DNA from: Burkholderia latens
Lineage (GTDB): Bacteria > Pseudomonadota > Gammaproteobacteria > Burkholderiales > Burkholderiaceae
Reading direction: 5' to 3'
Length of the DNA: 64,000 bases
NCBI RefSeq assembly: GCF_001718795.1
Contig: NZ_CP013435.1
Span: 1,488,001-1,552,000 of the forward strand
Positions 50,161 through 58,476 of the stretch are shown here, in pieces (positions within the stretch are counted from its first letter, which is position 1; each line of letters opens with the position of its first letter). The position numbers and the translations under genes were made by a program. The notes beneath the pieces are model-generated. The model was not told the DNA's origin. It did no database searches and was given only the letters and a program-made list of their open reading frames with translations.

Positions 50161-51813
50161 ATGACTGACTTGGCAACCCTTCCCACTGGCGTCTATTTGC
50201 GCCCTGGCTCGTCCGTGTTCCACCTCCGGATCGGCGTGCCCAAAGACCTGCAACAACACTTCCGCAATCCCAAGACCGGCAAGCCGAAGGCCGACGCCTA
50301 TCGGGCGAGCTTGCGTACCTCGAACCGCGACGAGGCAATCACCAAGGCCCTCAAGCTGATAGCAGAGTATCGGGATCGATTCGACGCGTTGCGGGCCAAA
50401 GCCGCCCCTGCGCCGTTTGTTACGCTCACGTCAGCGTTGGTGCGCCAGATTGCAGACGTGCTACGCCACCAGATTTTGCAAGCTGACGACAATGTGACGT
50501 TCCTCACACCTGAGCCGGAACTGAAGGCGTTAGGAATGAAGGGTCTGAGACGGTCATACTCTGCGGACTTGGTGGCAATGAAACGCGGTGACCTTCAGTC
50601 AGCACGCGCCTACGCCGAGCGTACTGTTGATGCTTGGGGTATCCGGGTCGATTGGTCATCCCCGGAGGGAATGCGCGGGCTACTCCAAATCGCGCGGGCG
50701 TCAATGGCGGCCTGGCAGGACGTGCTGGCGCGGAAGGGTGGCGCACCTATCGATACCCCGCCTGCACCGGAGCCGCCGCAGGTACACGCGGAGTCGTCCG
50801 AGCCCGCCGAGCCGCCCAAGACCTTACGCGATGTCGTACCGTCCTGGATCGCACGCAACGCCCCTAAGGACAACGCCATTGGACGCACGGAGAGGGCGCT
50901 GACGTTGTTCGAGCAGGCAGTGGGTAACGTACCGCTTACTGAACTGACGAAGGCCAAGGGGGCCGCGTTCGTTGAATTCTTGCTGGACCCGGCGCGGGGG
51001 TGGTCCCGTAAGACGGCGGCAAACCATGCTGCCTGCATTACGTCCCTAGCGAACGTCGCAGTGAAGGCCGATTTACTGGAGCGGAATCCGCTTGACCTCA
51101 CGTTTGACAAGACTATTGGGGCGAAATCACGTGGGCCATGGACCGACGATGAACTGCGGCGCATGTTCGGTCATTCGCTGTTCTCTGCCCGCATGGCCGA
51201 CGTCCCCCATTGGCAGGACGTAGCGCCGTCTGATGGTCGCGCTTTGCTGCTGTTGCTGCTGCACACTGGTGCCCGCATTGGCGAAATCGCGCAGCTACGG
51301 AAAGAGGACTTCCAAACCCGGAACGGGATCACGGTAATACGGATCACTGGCGAGGCTGGCACGGTCAAGACTCAGGAGTCTGAGCGGGTCGTACCGCTGG
51401 CCGCGCACCTCTTGGCCGATCCTTGGTTTGTCCAGTGGCTCCAGGGAATCCTGGGCCGTACCGGTCCTGCATTCCCGTCTGCGTGGGGGCGTGCTCGGGG
51501 ACCGGGTGACACCATGGGCCAATGGTTCCGTCAGTTCCGCAAGGATGCAGTATTGCCTGAAGGGGCGCTTGAAGGCTCGCACAAGTTCCGCCATTGGCTC
51601 CGGTCAGCGCTGGCAGAGAAGCATGTTGGCGAAGCTACGATGGATTCCATTACTGGACATAGCGCCCAGGGTTCCGCAGGGCGCAAAACCTACACCGCCG
51701 CCGCGTCGCTTCCGACCATGCTGGAAGCTCTCGACCGCATCGACTGGCCCAGGATCACCGCGCCATCCAGCTATTCCGTCCTCCAGCCACAGACCGTTGA
51801 CCTTGACCGGTAG
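50161..51813 (+). CDS. int: Tyrosine recombinase (phage integrase)
   Basis: 550-residue integrase, longer than lambda Int because of a large N-terminal arm-binding/linker region (ends near 240). The catalytic domain has the first Arg in HTGARIGEIAQL, the HxxR box in SHKFRHWLRS, GHSAQG, and the nucleophile Tyr in RKTYTA. The ATG at 50161 has GGAG placed too close, so the true start may be slightly downstream. It inserts the element at tRNA-Pro. Its last 59 bp overlap the convergent gene's 3' end. Confidence 0.9.
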   Translation: MTDLATLPTGVYLRPGSSVFHLRIGVPKDLQQHFRNPKTGKPKADAYRASLRTSNRDEAITKALKLIAEYRDRFDALRAKAAPAPFVTLTSALVRQIADVLRHQILQADDNVTFLTPEPELKALGMKGLRRSYSADLVAMKRGDLQSARAYAERTVDAWGIRVDWSSPEGMRGLLQIARASMAAWQDVLARKGGAPIDTPPAPEPPQVHAESSEPAEPPKTLRDVVPSWIARNAPKDNAIGRTERALTLFEQAVGNVPLTELTKAKGAAFVEFLLDPARGWSRKTAANHAACITSLANVAVKADLLERNPLDLTFDKTIGAKSRGPWTDDELRRMFGHSLFSARMADVPHWQDVAPSDGRALLLLLLHTGARIGEIAQLRKEDFQTRNGITVIRITGEAGTVKTQESERVVPLAAHLLADPWFVQWLQGILGRTGPAFPSAWGRARGPGDTMGQWFRQFRKDAVLPEGALEGSHKFRHWLRSALAEKHVGEATMDSITGHSAQGSAGRKTYTAAASLPTMLEALDRIDWPRITAPSSYSVLQPQTVDLDR

Positions 51814-52264
51814 AGTTGGCGTATCGAACATTCACGGTACATACTGGACACGACAAATAACCGGCCGTCCGCTGCGTGGGAGGGTGGTCCTGTAAAACAG
51901 CTTTGCGCCGATCCGGGCCGTCGAAGCACGGCTGGCAGATATAGTGCTCCGGCTCTGTCGCCGTTGCCTCTGCTCGGTACGCGAAGCGGCCCGGGGCTAC
52001 TGCGTGCAGTAAATAGCGGCCGCGCTCGGCTAGGGCGATCTTCGCTGCTTCGAGGTCGCGTAAAGCCGTCCTGTGTTCCTCTTGCAATTCCGATAGCTGT
52101 ACGTTGTGCGCGAACAGTGACTGTTGTGCGTCGAGAATCTTGCTATTCAGGTCGGAAACCTTTGCAGCCATATCGTTGTAATTCTTCAGTTCCAGTGCGG
52201 CCCTACCGAAATCCATTGCCGTTTTCAACGACGCGGCCGCTGCCGTCAATTGCTGCATGTCCAT
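51755..52264 (-). CDS. Phage-associated protein with coiled coil and CxxC zinc ribbon
   Basis: 169 residues. The first 90 are a helical coiled-coil (TAAAASLKTAMDFGRAALEL through LSELQEEHRTALRDLEAAKI); the C-terminal part has CQPCFDGPDRR and LSCPVC, a CxxC...CxxC zinc ribbon. GGGGAT upstream of the ATG. Reverse strand, convergent with int and overlapping it by 59 bp. Function unknown; homologues are common in Burkholderia prophages near int (from memory). Confidence 0.7.
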   Translation of the reverse strand: MDMQQLTAAAASLKTAMDFGRAALELKNYNDMAAKVSDLNSKILDAQQSLFAHNVQLSELQEEHRTALRDLEAAKIALAERGRYLLHAVAPGRFAYRAEATATEPEHYICQPCFDGPDRRKAVLQDHPPTQRTAGYLSCPVCTVNVRYANSTGQGQRSVAGGRNSWMAR

Positions 52265-52416
52265 CGTAGTAATCCCCGTGTGACGTTGTGCCCACAAGCA
52301 TAAGCCTGGGACGTACGGACTGTCAGCATGTCTGCGACGAGATCAAGACACTTGGGAGCGACGAAGTGGGAGGGCGTTAGAATTGGCAACCAACATGATT
52401 ACGCCTGAGGACTCGT

Positions 52417-52617
52417 ATGCGTTCGCGCCAAGCTGAGGAATTCGCCGCGAGGTCTGATGCCTTTACCATGCAGCTATTGGGCGAAGCGGAACGGCAGTTC
52501 GCGGAAACACGGCGACTCGCCCGAATGCCGTGGTGGGTGCCGCTCGCGGTCGCTGTTCCAGTAGCGCTTGCGCTCGTCAGCTTCAGGTCCGCGTTCGGGG
52601 TTCTGCTGAAGTGGTAA
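52417..52617 (+). CDS. Hypothetical small membrane protein, 66 residues
   Basis: Begins MRSRQAEEFAARSDAFTMQL with an acidic/basic helix and ends with one TM helix (about 40-60: VPLAVAVPVALALVSF). AGGACT upstream. Its stop overlaps the GTG start of the next, IS-disrupted gene, so the two were an operon. Confidence 0.65.
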   Translation: MRSRQAEEFAARSDAFTMQLLGEAERQFAETRRLARMPWWVPLAVAVPVALALVSFRSAFGVLLKW

Positions 52618-52800
52618 GCCTAATCGCTCCGCCAAAGCCAAAGAGATCGGAGGATCCCGTCGTAGCCTGCGGGCAGGATGCTTGGGAGTATCTTCAAAAG
52701 GACGCCCCGCGACGCCGTGCCTTATCCCGTGGGCCGGGAGAGAAAGCAAGGGAGCGACGCGAACAATCGCAGGCCACGCACCGCCGTTGGTGGCTGGAAA
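52611..52800 (+). pseudogene. 5' half of a phage gene split by the IS66 element
   Basis: Reads from GTG at 52611 (overlapping the 66-residue gene's TAA) for 63 codons to the target duplication. Removing the IS and one copy of the 8-bp duplication joins this frame exactly to 55422-55813 and gives a 193-residue protein, with no stop. The 5' half ends RRWWLE; the joined segment continues IGRALAIG. The function of the intact gene is unknown. Confidence 0.85.
52793..52800 (+). repeat. Target site duplication, left copy (GCTGGAAA)
   Basis: 8-bp direct repeat flanking the IS66 element; identical to 55414-55421. IS66 elements make 8-bp duplications. Confidence 0.95.
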
Positions 52801-52887
52801 GTATGCGGTCCACGAACGACGCCCTTCCAATGAAGGGCAGAAGGTCAGAAGCTAAGTGTCCGCGTGGACACATGCACTCAGACCGTG

Positions 52888-53403
52888 ATGACCGAGAAAC
52901 AAGACCTTCGAAGCAGACTGGTAATTGGCCGCAGACGGGATGGCCGACGTGAATTTGATGAGGCGGCCGTACAAGAGCTGGTCGAGCTTTGCCTGAAGCC
53001 TGGCGTATCGATTGCCCGAGCGGCCATGGATCACGACGTCAATCCGAACCAGTTGCGTCGCTGGATCTCGCGCTATCAGCAGCAGATGCTGCAGGCGTCA
53101 AGAGATCCGGACCTGATGGTAATCGATGGCGTCTCGATCGACGCCCCCGGGCCGAGAGTCAGAAGTCCAGTGGATATGAGTCCCCCACCGGCGTTCTTGC
53201 CGGTCGTTTCCTCTGCCGCACCCGTGCCCCTGTCACCGCCGGCATCGACTTCGCCACGGTTGTCGATGACGCTCGCGCTCCAGGTGCGTTTGTCGAACGG
53301 TGTCGAACTCGAGCTGGGCAAGGCCATCGCGACCATCGACGAACTGACGACCCTGGTTCAGATCCTGGGGAGGATGCCGTGTTCCGGTTCGACGACAAAC
53401 TGA
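52888..53403 (+). CDS. tnpA: IS66 TnpA (Orf1, helix-turn-helix protein)
   Basis: 171 residues from ATG 52888. It has a helix-turn-helix (AVQELVELCLKPGVSIARAA, then PNQLRRWISRYQQQML), a Pro/Ser-rich linker and a C-terminal conserved strand (VRLSNGVELELG). Needed for IS66 transposition. It overlaps tnpB by 25 bp. Confidence 0.88.
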   Translation: MTEKQDLRSRLVIGRRRDGRREFDEAAVQELVELCLKPGVSIARAAMDHDVNPNQLRRWISRYQQQMLQASRDPDLMVIDGVSIDAPGPRVRSPVDMSPPPAFLPVVSSAAPVPLSPPASTSPRLSMTLALQVRLSNGVELELGKAIATIDELTTLVQILGRMPCSGSTTN

Positions 53404-53732
53404 AGGTGTATCTGCATCGCGATCCTGTCGACTTCCGCTACGGCATGAACAGCCTGTCGATTCTCGTCGAACAGTCGATGCGCCTGAATCCGATGGACTC
53501 GTCGCTTTACATCTTCGGAAACCGGCGTCGTGACCGGATCAAGATCCTTGGCTGGGATGGTAGTGGTTTCTGGCTTCTGATGAAACGATTGGAGACGAGC
53601 CGCTTCATCTGGCCCGACAACAAGGCCGAGGTCGTGACGATGACGACCGACGTATTACACGCGTTGCTCGACGGCGATGACATCACTGCGATTCGACGGC
53701 ATCCGAAGCAGGAATATCTGCGCGTGAGCTGA
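53379..53732 (+). CDS. tnpB: IS66 TnpB (Orf2), GTG start
   Basis: 117 residues from GTG with GGGGAGG upstream; the longer frame back to 52989 is in another reading of tnpA. IS66 Orf2 signature is seen in VDFRYGMNSLSILVEQSM and IKILGWDGSGFWLLMKRLE. Confidence 0.9.
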   Translation: MFRFDDKLKVYLHRDPVDFRYGMNSLSILVEQSMRLNPMDSSLYIFGNRRRDRIKILGWDGSGFWLLMKRLETSRFIWPDNKAEVVTMTTDVLHALLDGDDITAIRRHPKQEYLRVS

Positions 53733-53762
53733 ACACGCCATCGGCATGCTAGTCTAACCGGC

Positions 53763-55343
53763 ATGCCGATCCAGGTCACCCTCTCCGCCGACGAACTGAA
53801 GGAACTGCTCGCAATACGCGAGCAGCACGCAGCACTTCGGCAAGAGCGAGATGAACTACGCGGCGTGCTGCGTCTCGTGACGGCGGAACGCGATCTCGCC
53901 GAGGAACGACTCCGAGCCTACCGTCGCGAGCTGTTCGGCGCAAAGAGCGAAGCGCGAGACTCGGAACAGTTCGGCCTGTTCAACGAAGCCGAGGCGCTCG
54001 GTACGAACGCGACGCCCGCGCAGGAAGAGACTCCGGAAACGACGGTTGCCGCTCACGCGCGCAAGAAGCGCGGCCATCGCAAGCCGCTCGATCCGAATCT
54101 GCCGCGCGACGTTGTGCGACACGAACTGCCCGAAGCCGAACGCTTCTGCGCGCACGACGGGCACGCACTCGTCGAGTTTGGCGTGGAGATCAGCGAGCAG
54201 CTCGACGTGATTCCGGAACAGCTTCGTGTGATCCAGCACCAGCGCGTCAAATATGCGTGTCCGTGCTGCGATCTCGGCATCAAGGTCACGCCAGCGCCGC
54301 CGCGCATCATCCCGCGCGGACTGTTGAGCGAATCGGCGCTCGCGTGGATTGCCACCGGCAAGTATCAGTTCGGTATGCCGCTGTATCGCCAGGCAGGTCT
54401 GCTGCGGCGCTTCGGCGGCGACATCTCCTCGAACACGATCGCCGCCAGCATGGTGCGCGTCGGCCTCGCAACGCAGCCCGTGATCAACCTGATGCGCGAT
54501 GCGTTGCTCGATGCCGCGCTGATCTACTGCGACGAGACGACGCTCCAGGTGCTGAAGGAGGAAGGCCGACGACCTCAAACGAAGAGTTACCTCTGGGCGC
54601 AAATGACCGGTTCGGGCGTCCCCATCCGCTGCTTCACCTATACGCCGGGGCGCGGTACCAAGCTGGCCGACAAGCTGTTCACCGGGATCCGCGAAGGCGC
54701 GGTCATGATGACCGACGGCTACGAGCCCTACAACGACATCGCACAACGTCACCAACTCGTGCACCTTGGATGCTGGGTTCACGTGAGACGGTACTTCGTC
54801 AAGGCGGAAGAGAACGTGCCGAAGGCTGCACGCTCGCCCGAGCTGCTCGCGACGCGCTTCATCAAATTGATCGGCAAGCTGTTCGCGGCGGAATCCCGGA
54901 GTGAGGCGTGGACGGCGGAACGACGGCAGCGGTTGCGACGACGATACAGCGCACGCGTACTCGACATCATCCACGCGCTGATGCTCGAACAGTCTCCCGG
55001 CGTCGTACCGAAAAGCTTGCTTGGCAAGGGGTTGACCTATCTGCGCGAGCAGTGGCCGAAGCTGATCCGCTACGTCGAGAACGGCAGCCTGCCGATCAGC
55101 AACAATCCCTGCGAAAACGCGATTCGCCCGTTCTGCGTCGGGCGCCGCGGCTGGTTGTTCTCCGACACCGTCGACGGTGCGAACGCGAGCGCCAATCTCT
55201 ATACGCTCGTCGAGACCTGCAAGGCCAATGGCATCGATCCGTACCGATACCTCACCTGGCTGTTCCAGCGTCTGCCCCTGGCGAAGACCGCCGATGATTA
55301 CGACGCGCTGCTTCCCTGGAAGATGCCCACCCACCTCCGCTGA
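53763..55343 (+). CDS. tnpC: IS66 TnpC transposase (DDE)
   Basis: 526 residues. N-terminal coiled coil, a zinc-binding-like segment (FCAHDGHALV ... YACPCCDLG), then the DDE core: D257 (YCDETT), D318 (MTDGYEPYN) and E451 (NPCENAIRP). Ends with the short conserved TADDYDALLPWKM block that is also found in the remnant at 57,599. Intact, so this copy is likely active. Confidence 0.93.
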   Translation: MPIQVTLSADELKELLAIREQHAALRQERDELRGVLRLVTAERDLAEERLRAYRRELFGAKSEARDSEQFGLFNEAEALGTNATPAQEETPETTVAAHARKKRGHRKPLDPNLPRDVVRHELPEAERFCAHDGHALVEFGVEISEQLDVIPEQLRVIQHQRVKYACPCCDLGIKVTPAPPRIIPRGLLSESALAWIATGKYQFGMPLYRQAGLLRRFGGDISSNTIAASMVRVGLATQPVINLMRDALLDAALIYCDETTLQVLKEEGRRPQTKSYLWAQMTGSGVPIRCFTYTPGRGTKLADKLFTGIREGAVMMTDGYEPYNDIAQRHQLVHLGCWVHVRRYFVKAEENVPKAARSPELLATRFIKLIGKLFAAESRSEAWTAERRQRLRRRYSARVLDIIHALMLEQSPGVVPKSLLGKGLTYLREQWPKLIRYVENGSLPISNNPCENAIRPFCVGRRGWLFSDTVDGANASANLYTLVETCKANGIDPYRYLTWLFQRLPLAKTADDYDALLPWKMPTHLR

Positions 55344-55413
55344 TCGGCAGCGCTACCACACATCACGCGCTTCGCCACCTCACTCTGTGGGGCGTCGTTC
55401 GTGGACCGCATAC

Positions 55414-55421
55414 GCTGGAAA
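55414..55421 (+). repeat. Target site duplication, right copy (GCTGGAAA)
   Basis: Right copy of the 8-bp duplication, directly after the right inverted repeat. Confidence 0.95.
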
Positions 55422-55813
55422 TCGGGCGGGCGCTTGCAATCGGGAGACGCACCAGCGACACGAGCCATGCCTACTATGCTTGGATAAAGTCCGTGGGTTT
55501 TGACGGCATGGCCCGCAACGCACGCCGCGATGCCGTATGGCTGGTCGATAACATAGGGGCACTTGGGGAGATACCCGATGGCTTGGCAACTCCTTCGACC
55601 ATACGACAATGGGCGAACAAAAGACGGGCCGCAGCATCGCGGCCTGCCAATGGTGGATATACGGCAACTGAGGATCTCATCGCGATCCAAAAAGCGGCGG
55701 CTTTGCTCCGAGAAGCCGCTCGGGATGCCCGGCGCAGCATGAAGTCAGTAGATGAGGCAGTGCGACTTCTCCACAAGGTGAATGCGGCTATCAAGCGCCG
55801 AGAAGGTGTGTAA
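55422..55813 (+). pseudogene. 3' half of the phage gene split by the IS66 element
   Basis: Continues in frame from the left half when the IS is removed: IGRALAIGRRTSDTSHAYYA through VNAAIKRREGV. Without its own start (first usable ATG is 55493 or 55508) it is a fragment. It has a helix-rich C terminus (EDLIAIQKAAALLREAARDA). Confidence 0.85.
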
Positions 55814-56049
55814 ACTCAAGCACACCTTGATTGGTACCGGCTGCCGACGTCATCATTGCCAAGGGCATCCGCGCGTGGCCCTGCATCAAAGCGACCGCGC
55901 CGATGCCATGTGGTTTGCGTTTTGACACGTTGCAAAGATGGGAATCGGCAGTGCCGCGAGAGGGACGCTGCCGAGTATCCAGACTGCAATGTATTTCATT
56001 GTTGGCCTAACCGCTAACGCCTATGTCCCTATTTTTTGTTGCATGAATA
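55814..56049. other. Non-coding 236 bp between the split gene and the AT-rich pair
   Basis: No gene seen. The base composition falls toward the right, marking the edge of the AT-rich cassette. Confidence 0.4.
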
Positions 56050-56412
56050 TCAGATATCGTCATCAGAGATGATGTCATCAAGCACCTTGTCAAGGCCGAA
56101 CACCTTTTCCTTTATGATGGTGAAAAGCTCCGCGAACGAGGCAATGGCCTCCTTCGTGCCGATTTCTCGGTCGGTGTACTTCACCATGTCGATTCCATCC
56201 CAGGACCCGGATTCTTCAATATCGCAGAGGTCTTCTAAAGAGAGCGTTCCCGGATAATACCAAAGGAAAGTTTCGTCTTCCCTTTGTACAATTGACCACT
56301 TATATTTGTCCTTGTACAAGAAGAAGTATTCCTTATCGCCCTTGAGCACATTGGATATAAGATCCTGGTGTGCAATCATTGTATTCACGGCTTGGACAAT
56401 TTTACTCATCAT
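56050..56412 (-). CDS. Hypothetical acidic protein, 120 residues (AT-rich cassette)
   Basis: Start ATG 56412 overlaps the upstream gene's stop by 11 bp; an ATG one codon in is equally possible. Acidic, mixed helix/strand, with EYFFLYKDKYKWSIVQREDE and a C-terminal Asp run (DDIISDDDI). No family recognised. Lower GC and different codon use from neighbours. Second gene of a two-gene reverse operon. Confidence 0.68.
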   Translation of the reverse strand: MMSKIVQAVNTMIAHQDLISNVLKGDKEYFFLYKDKYKWSIVQREDETFLWYYPGTLSLEDLCDIEESGSWDGIDMVKYTDREIGTKEAIASFAELFTIIKEKVFGLDKVLDDIISDDDI

Positions 56413-56854
56413 CGATTCCCGCAATAGATCCAATATTTGAAGTCTGGATATTTTTTAACGTTTCTCTCAGCTCACTAACGATTGAGCGCTTGGATGGTTC
56501 GGTAAGTTTCCTTCCATTTGCCATGCGATCTATTTTCTGCGCTAAATTCGGAATGGCGCCCGATAAGCGACTGTTTCCCTGGATCTGTCCGGAAATCTCG
56601 TGGAGGATGTTTTTTATTTCCGGAACGTCGCTTGGCTCATTTGCGTTGTACTCATTCAATCGCTCGATTTTTTCTTTGAGTTCGCCCAAAGTGGTTTGAA
56701 ACGAGTAGTTAAGAAGTAAGTCAACTGCGGCAGAGATTTTCTTTCTGTTTGTGAAGAAAACATACAGCGCTATTACAGAGGCTGCGATCGTTAAGCCGTT
56801 GGCAATAAACGCCACCACATCAGATAAGTGTTTGAATAGTTCCATGCTTGTCAT
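56402..56854 (-). CDS. Hypothetical membrane-anchored helical protein, 150 residues (AT-rich cassette)
   Basis: One N-terminal TM helix (about 14-35: VAFIANGLTIAASVIALYVF) followed by a soluble helical domain (TTLGELKEKIERLNEY ... PEIKNILHEISGQI). An ATG three codons in may be the start. First gene of the pair; its stop overlaps the next start. A membrane protein plus a small acidic partner is typical of lysogenic-conversion or exclusion modules, but nothing in the sequence names the function. Confidence 0.68.
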   Translation of the reverse strand: MTSMELFKHLSDVVAFIANGLTIAASVIALYVFFTNRKKISAAVDLLLNYSFQTTLGELKEKIERLNEYNANEPSDVPEIKNILHEISGQIQGNSRLSGAIPNLAQKIDRMANGRKLTEPSKRSIVSELRETLKNIQTSNIGSIAGIDDE

Positions 56855-57124
56855 GTGATTCTAATGGCGGCCTTGCGCATGTGTACCAGCACCCCGTATC
56901 CAAGCCAGTCGCGGTATTGCGACATGACTTGCTACGCCCCGAACGCATCCGATTTAGTCTGCCTATTCTACTCTCGGTTTCTGGCGCAAGGGCTCATTTT
57001 GATCGAGGCACGGCAGAGCGCCCGTACTTCTTCCGAAGGTTTCCACCGAAATCCGCGATGGCCCTCATTTTTCTCCGAAAAATGCGTGACAAGGTGTCCC
57101 GGCCGCGCGAGCCGAAATTCCCCC

Positions 57125-57589
57125 ATGCGGTCTCCGGTATCTCATGGCGCGGATGAAGCAATCCCGGCGTGGCGCATGCGGGCCCCGAACATGAACCTTC
57201 GCGTCGTAGAGATCGACGGGGAGCTCTGGTTCCCTGCGAAGGGCGTGTGTATTGCCGTGGGCATCGCGCATCTTGGAAGCGCAGTTCGGACGCTGGATTC
57301 TGACGAAAAGGGTGCGCGACTTTTGCACACCCTTGGGGGGCCGCAGAATACGACCGTGATCTCCGAGTCGGGCCTGTACGCGCTCGTGATGCGTTCTAAC
57401 AAACCGATAGCGCGGGAGTTCCGCAAGTGGGTCAGGTCAAAAGTCCTTCCGTCCATCCGGAAGCACGGGTTGTACATGACGCAGGAAGTGGCACGGGAGG
57501 CCGTCGAGGACCCGATGTCACTCATGGCCCGCGCAGTGTCGGGCGAATTGCCCAAGTTGAACTTGGGTTTTTCGTATGCGGTCTTTTAA
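57125..57589 (+). CDS. BRO-family antirepressor, C terminus cut by an IS66 remnant
   Basis: 154 residues from a weakly supported ATG (57176 and 57191 also possible). The BRO-N domain is clear: LRVVEIDGELWFPAKGVCIA, SESGLYALVMRSNKPIAREF and WVRSKVLPSIRKHGLY. A normal protein continues into a KilAC or other C-terminal domain; here it stops, and the last four residues and stop are encoded by the inverted repeat of the IS66 remnant (from 57575). So it is a truncated allele. The spacer 56855-57124 has no gene. Confidence 0.75.
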   Translation: MRSPVSHGADEAIPAWRMRAPNMNLRVVEIDGELWFPAKGVCIAVGIAHLGSAVRTLDSDEKGARLLHTLGGPQNTTVISESGLYALVMRSNKPIAREFRKWVRSKVLPSIRKHGLYMTQEVAREAVEDPMSLMARAVSGELPKLNLGFSYAVF

Positions 57590-57668
57590 CGACGCCCATC
57601 AGAGGTTGGGAGTGGCAGGCATGCTCCATGGCACGAGGGCGGCATAGTCGTCGGCGGTTGCCCGTGAG
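57575..57668 (-). mobile_element. Remnant of a second IS66-type element (tnpC 3' end plus terminal repeat)
   Basis: On the minus strand 57599-57661 encodes RATADDYAALVPWSMPATPN and stops; this matches the C terminus of the intact element's TnpC (TADDYDALLPWKM). Beyond the stop, 57575-57598 is a terminal repeat matching 20 of 24 bases of the intact IS66 end (GTATGCGGTC...AACGACGCCC). The rest of the element is deleted. Right boundary of homology lies near 57668. Confidence 0.8.
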
Positions 57669-57691
57669 TTTTCTACGTTTAGCGTAGAAAA
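57669..57691. repeat. Perfect 9-bp inverted repeat at the edge of the IS remnant
   Basis: TTTTCTACG / CGTAGAAAA with a 5-nt loop, immediately right of the IS66 remnant. It could be a recombination scar, a phage operator or a terminator-like hairpin. Confidence 0.5.
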
Positions 57692-57776
57692 AGGGCGGTC
57701 TTGGCGTAGTCGATGCTGCTGCCCATCCGTTCCGTTTAGGTATACCTGTAGCGAACGCGCAACGGCCATGTGTTTC

Positions 57777-57841
57777 CGTTCCGTTGAAGTTGACAGATTT
57801 TCGGAACAGTGGATAATTCGAAACACCACTTCAACGGAACG
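57777..57841. repeat. 14-bp inverted repeat upstream of the serine recombinase
   Basis: Perfect arms CGTTCCGTTGAAGT (57777-57790) and ACTTCAACGGAACG (57828-57841) around a 37-nt AT-rich centre. Ten bases (CCGTTCCGTT) recur as a direct repeat at 57727-57736, beside the palindrome AGGTATACCT. This is the layout of a resolvase binding/crossover (res) site or of the recombinase operator. Confidence 0.6.
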
Positions 57842-57855
57842 AGGTTACGTAGCAC

Positions 57856-58476
57856 ATGAGACGTATCTACTACGGACGTGTATCCACGCTCGACGGGCAA
57901 ACGGCTGCGAGCCAATACGCCGACGCAGCCGCCCAGGGCATAGCCGCTGACGATGTGTTCATAGACGAGGGGGTGAGTGGGTATCACGTCCCGCCCGCCG
58001 AGCGTGAACAGTGGCAGCACGTAGAGCGCGACCTTCGCAAAGGCGGGGTCCTGGTGGTTCGCTGGCTGGACCGCATCTCGCGGCGCTACGACGAACTCCA
58101 CGAGACCATGCAGCGCCTTATGAAGAAGGGTGTTCGGGTTGAATGCACGCTCAACGGTATGGTGTTCGACGGGCAAGAGACCGACCCATTGCGGCTTGGG
58201 ATTCGCGATGCGCTATTGGCGTTCATGGCGGCGCAGGGCGCTGCGGACTATCTGAACCGGCGCGAGATGCAGGCGCGAGGGATAGCCGTTGCCAAAGCTG
58301 AAGGCAAGTACAAGGGGCGGAAGCACGCCGTGGATTACGCAGAAGTCAGGGCGTATCACGCGGAACACGGCGGCTCTGTGCGATCTCTCGCGGAGCACTT
58401 CGGCGTAGGACTCGCCACCATCTCCCGCGCATTGAATTCCGCTAGTGTCGCCAACCCAGAGGAGGCCGACAAATGA
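57856..58476 (+). CDS. Serine recombinase (resolvase/invertase family)
   Basis: 206 residues. N-terminal catalytic domain YYGRVSTLDGQTAASQ, with the nucleophile serine in GRVST, VVRWLDRISRRYDELH and a helix to RRERQARGIAVAKAEGKYKG-like segment (here MQARGIAVAKAEGKYKGRKH), then a C-terminal helix-turn-helix (SVRSLAEHFGVGLATISRAL). It may resolve, invert or integrate DNA at the inverted repeat just upstream. Unusual next to a tyrosine integrase. Its stop overlaps the next gene by 4 bp. Confidence 0.88.
   Translation: MRRIYYGRVSTLDGQTAASQYADAAAQGIAADDVFIDEGVSGYHVPPAEREQWQHVERDLRKGGVLVVRWLDRISRRYDELHETMQRLMKKGVRVECTLNGMVFDGQETDPLRLGIRDALLAFMAAQGAADYLNRREMQARGIAVAKAEGKYKGRKHAVDYAEVRAYHAEHGGSVRSLAEHFGVGLATISRALNSASVANPEEADK

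Larger units (their letters stand above)
52801..55413 (+). mobile_element. Complete IS66-family insertion sequence, 2613 bp
   Basis: Terminal inverted repeats are identical for 24 bp (52801-52824 and 55390-55413, ends GTATGCGG...), flanked by 8-bp GCTGGAAA duplications. It carries the three expected genes tnpA, tnpB and tnpC, all intact. Perfect ends, a perfect duplication and open frames mean the insertion is recent and the element may still move. Confidence 0.97.
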
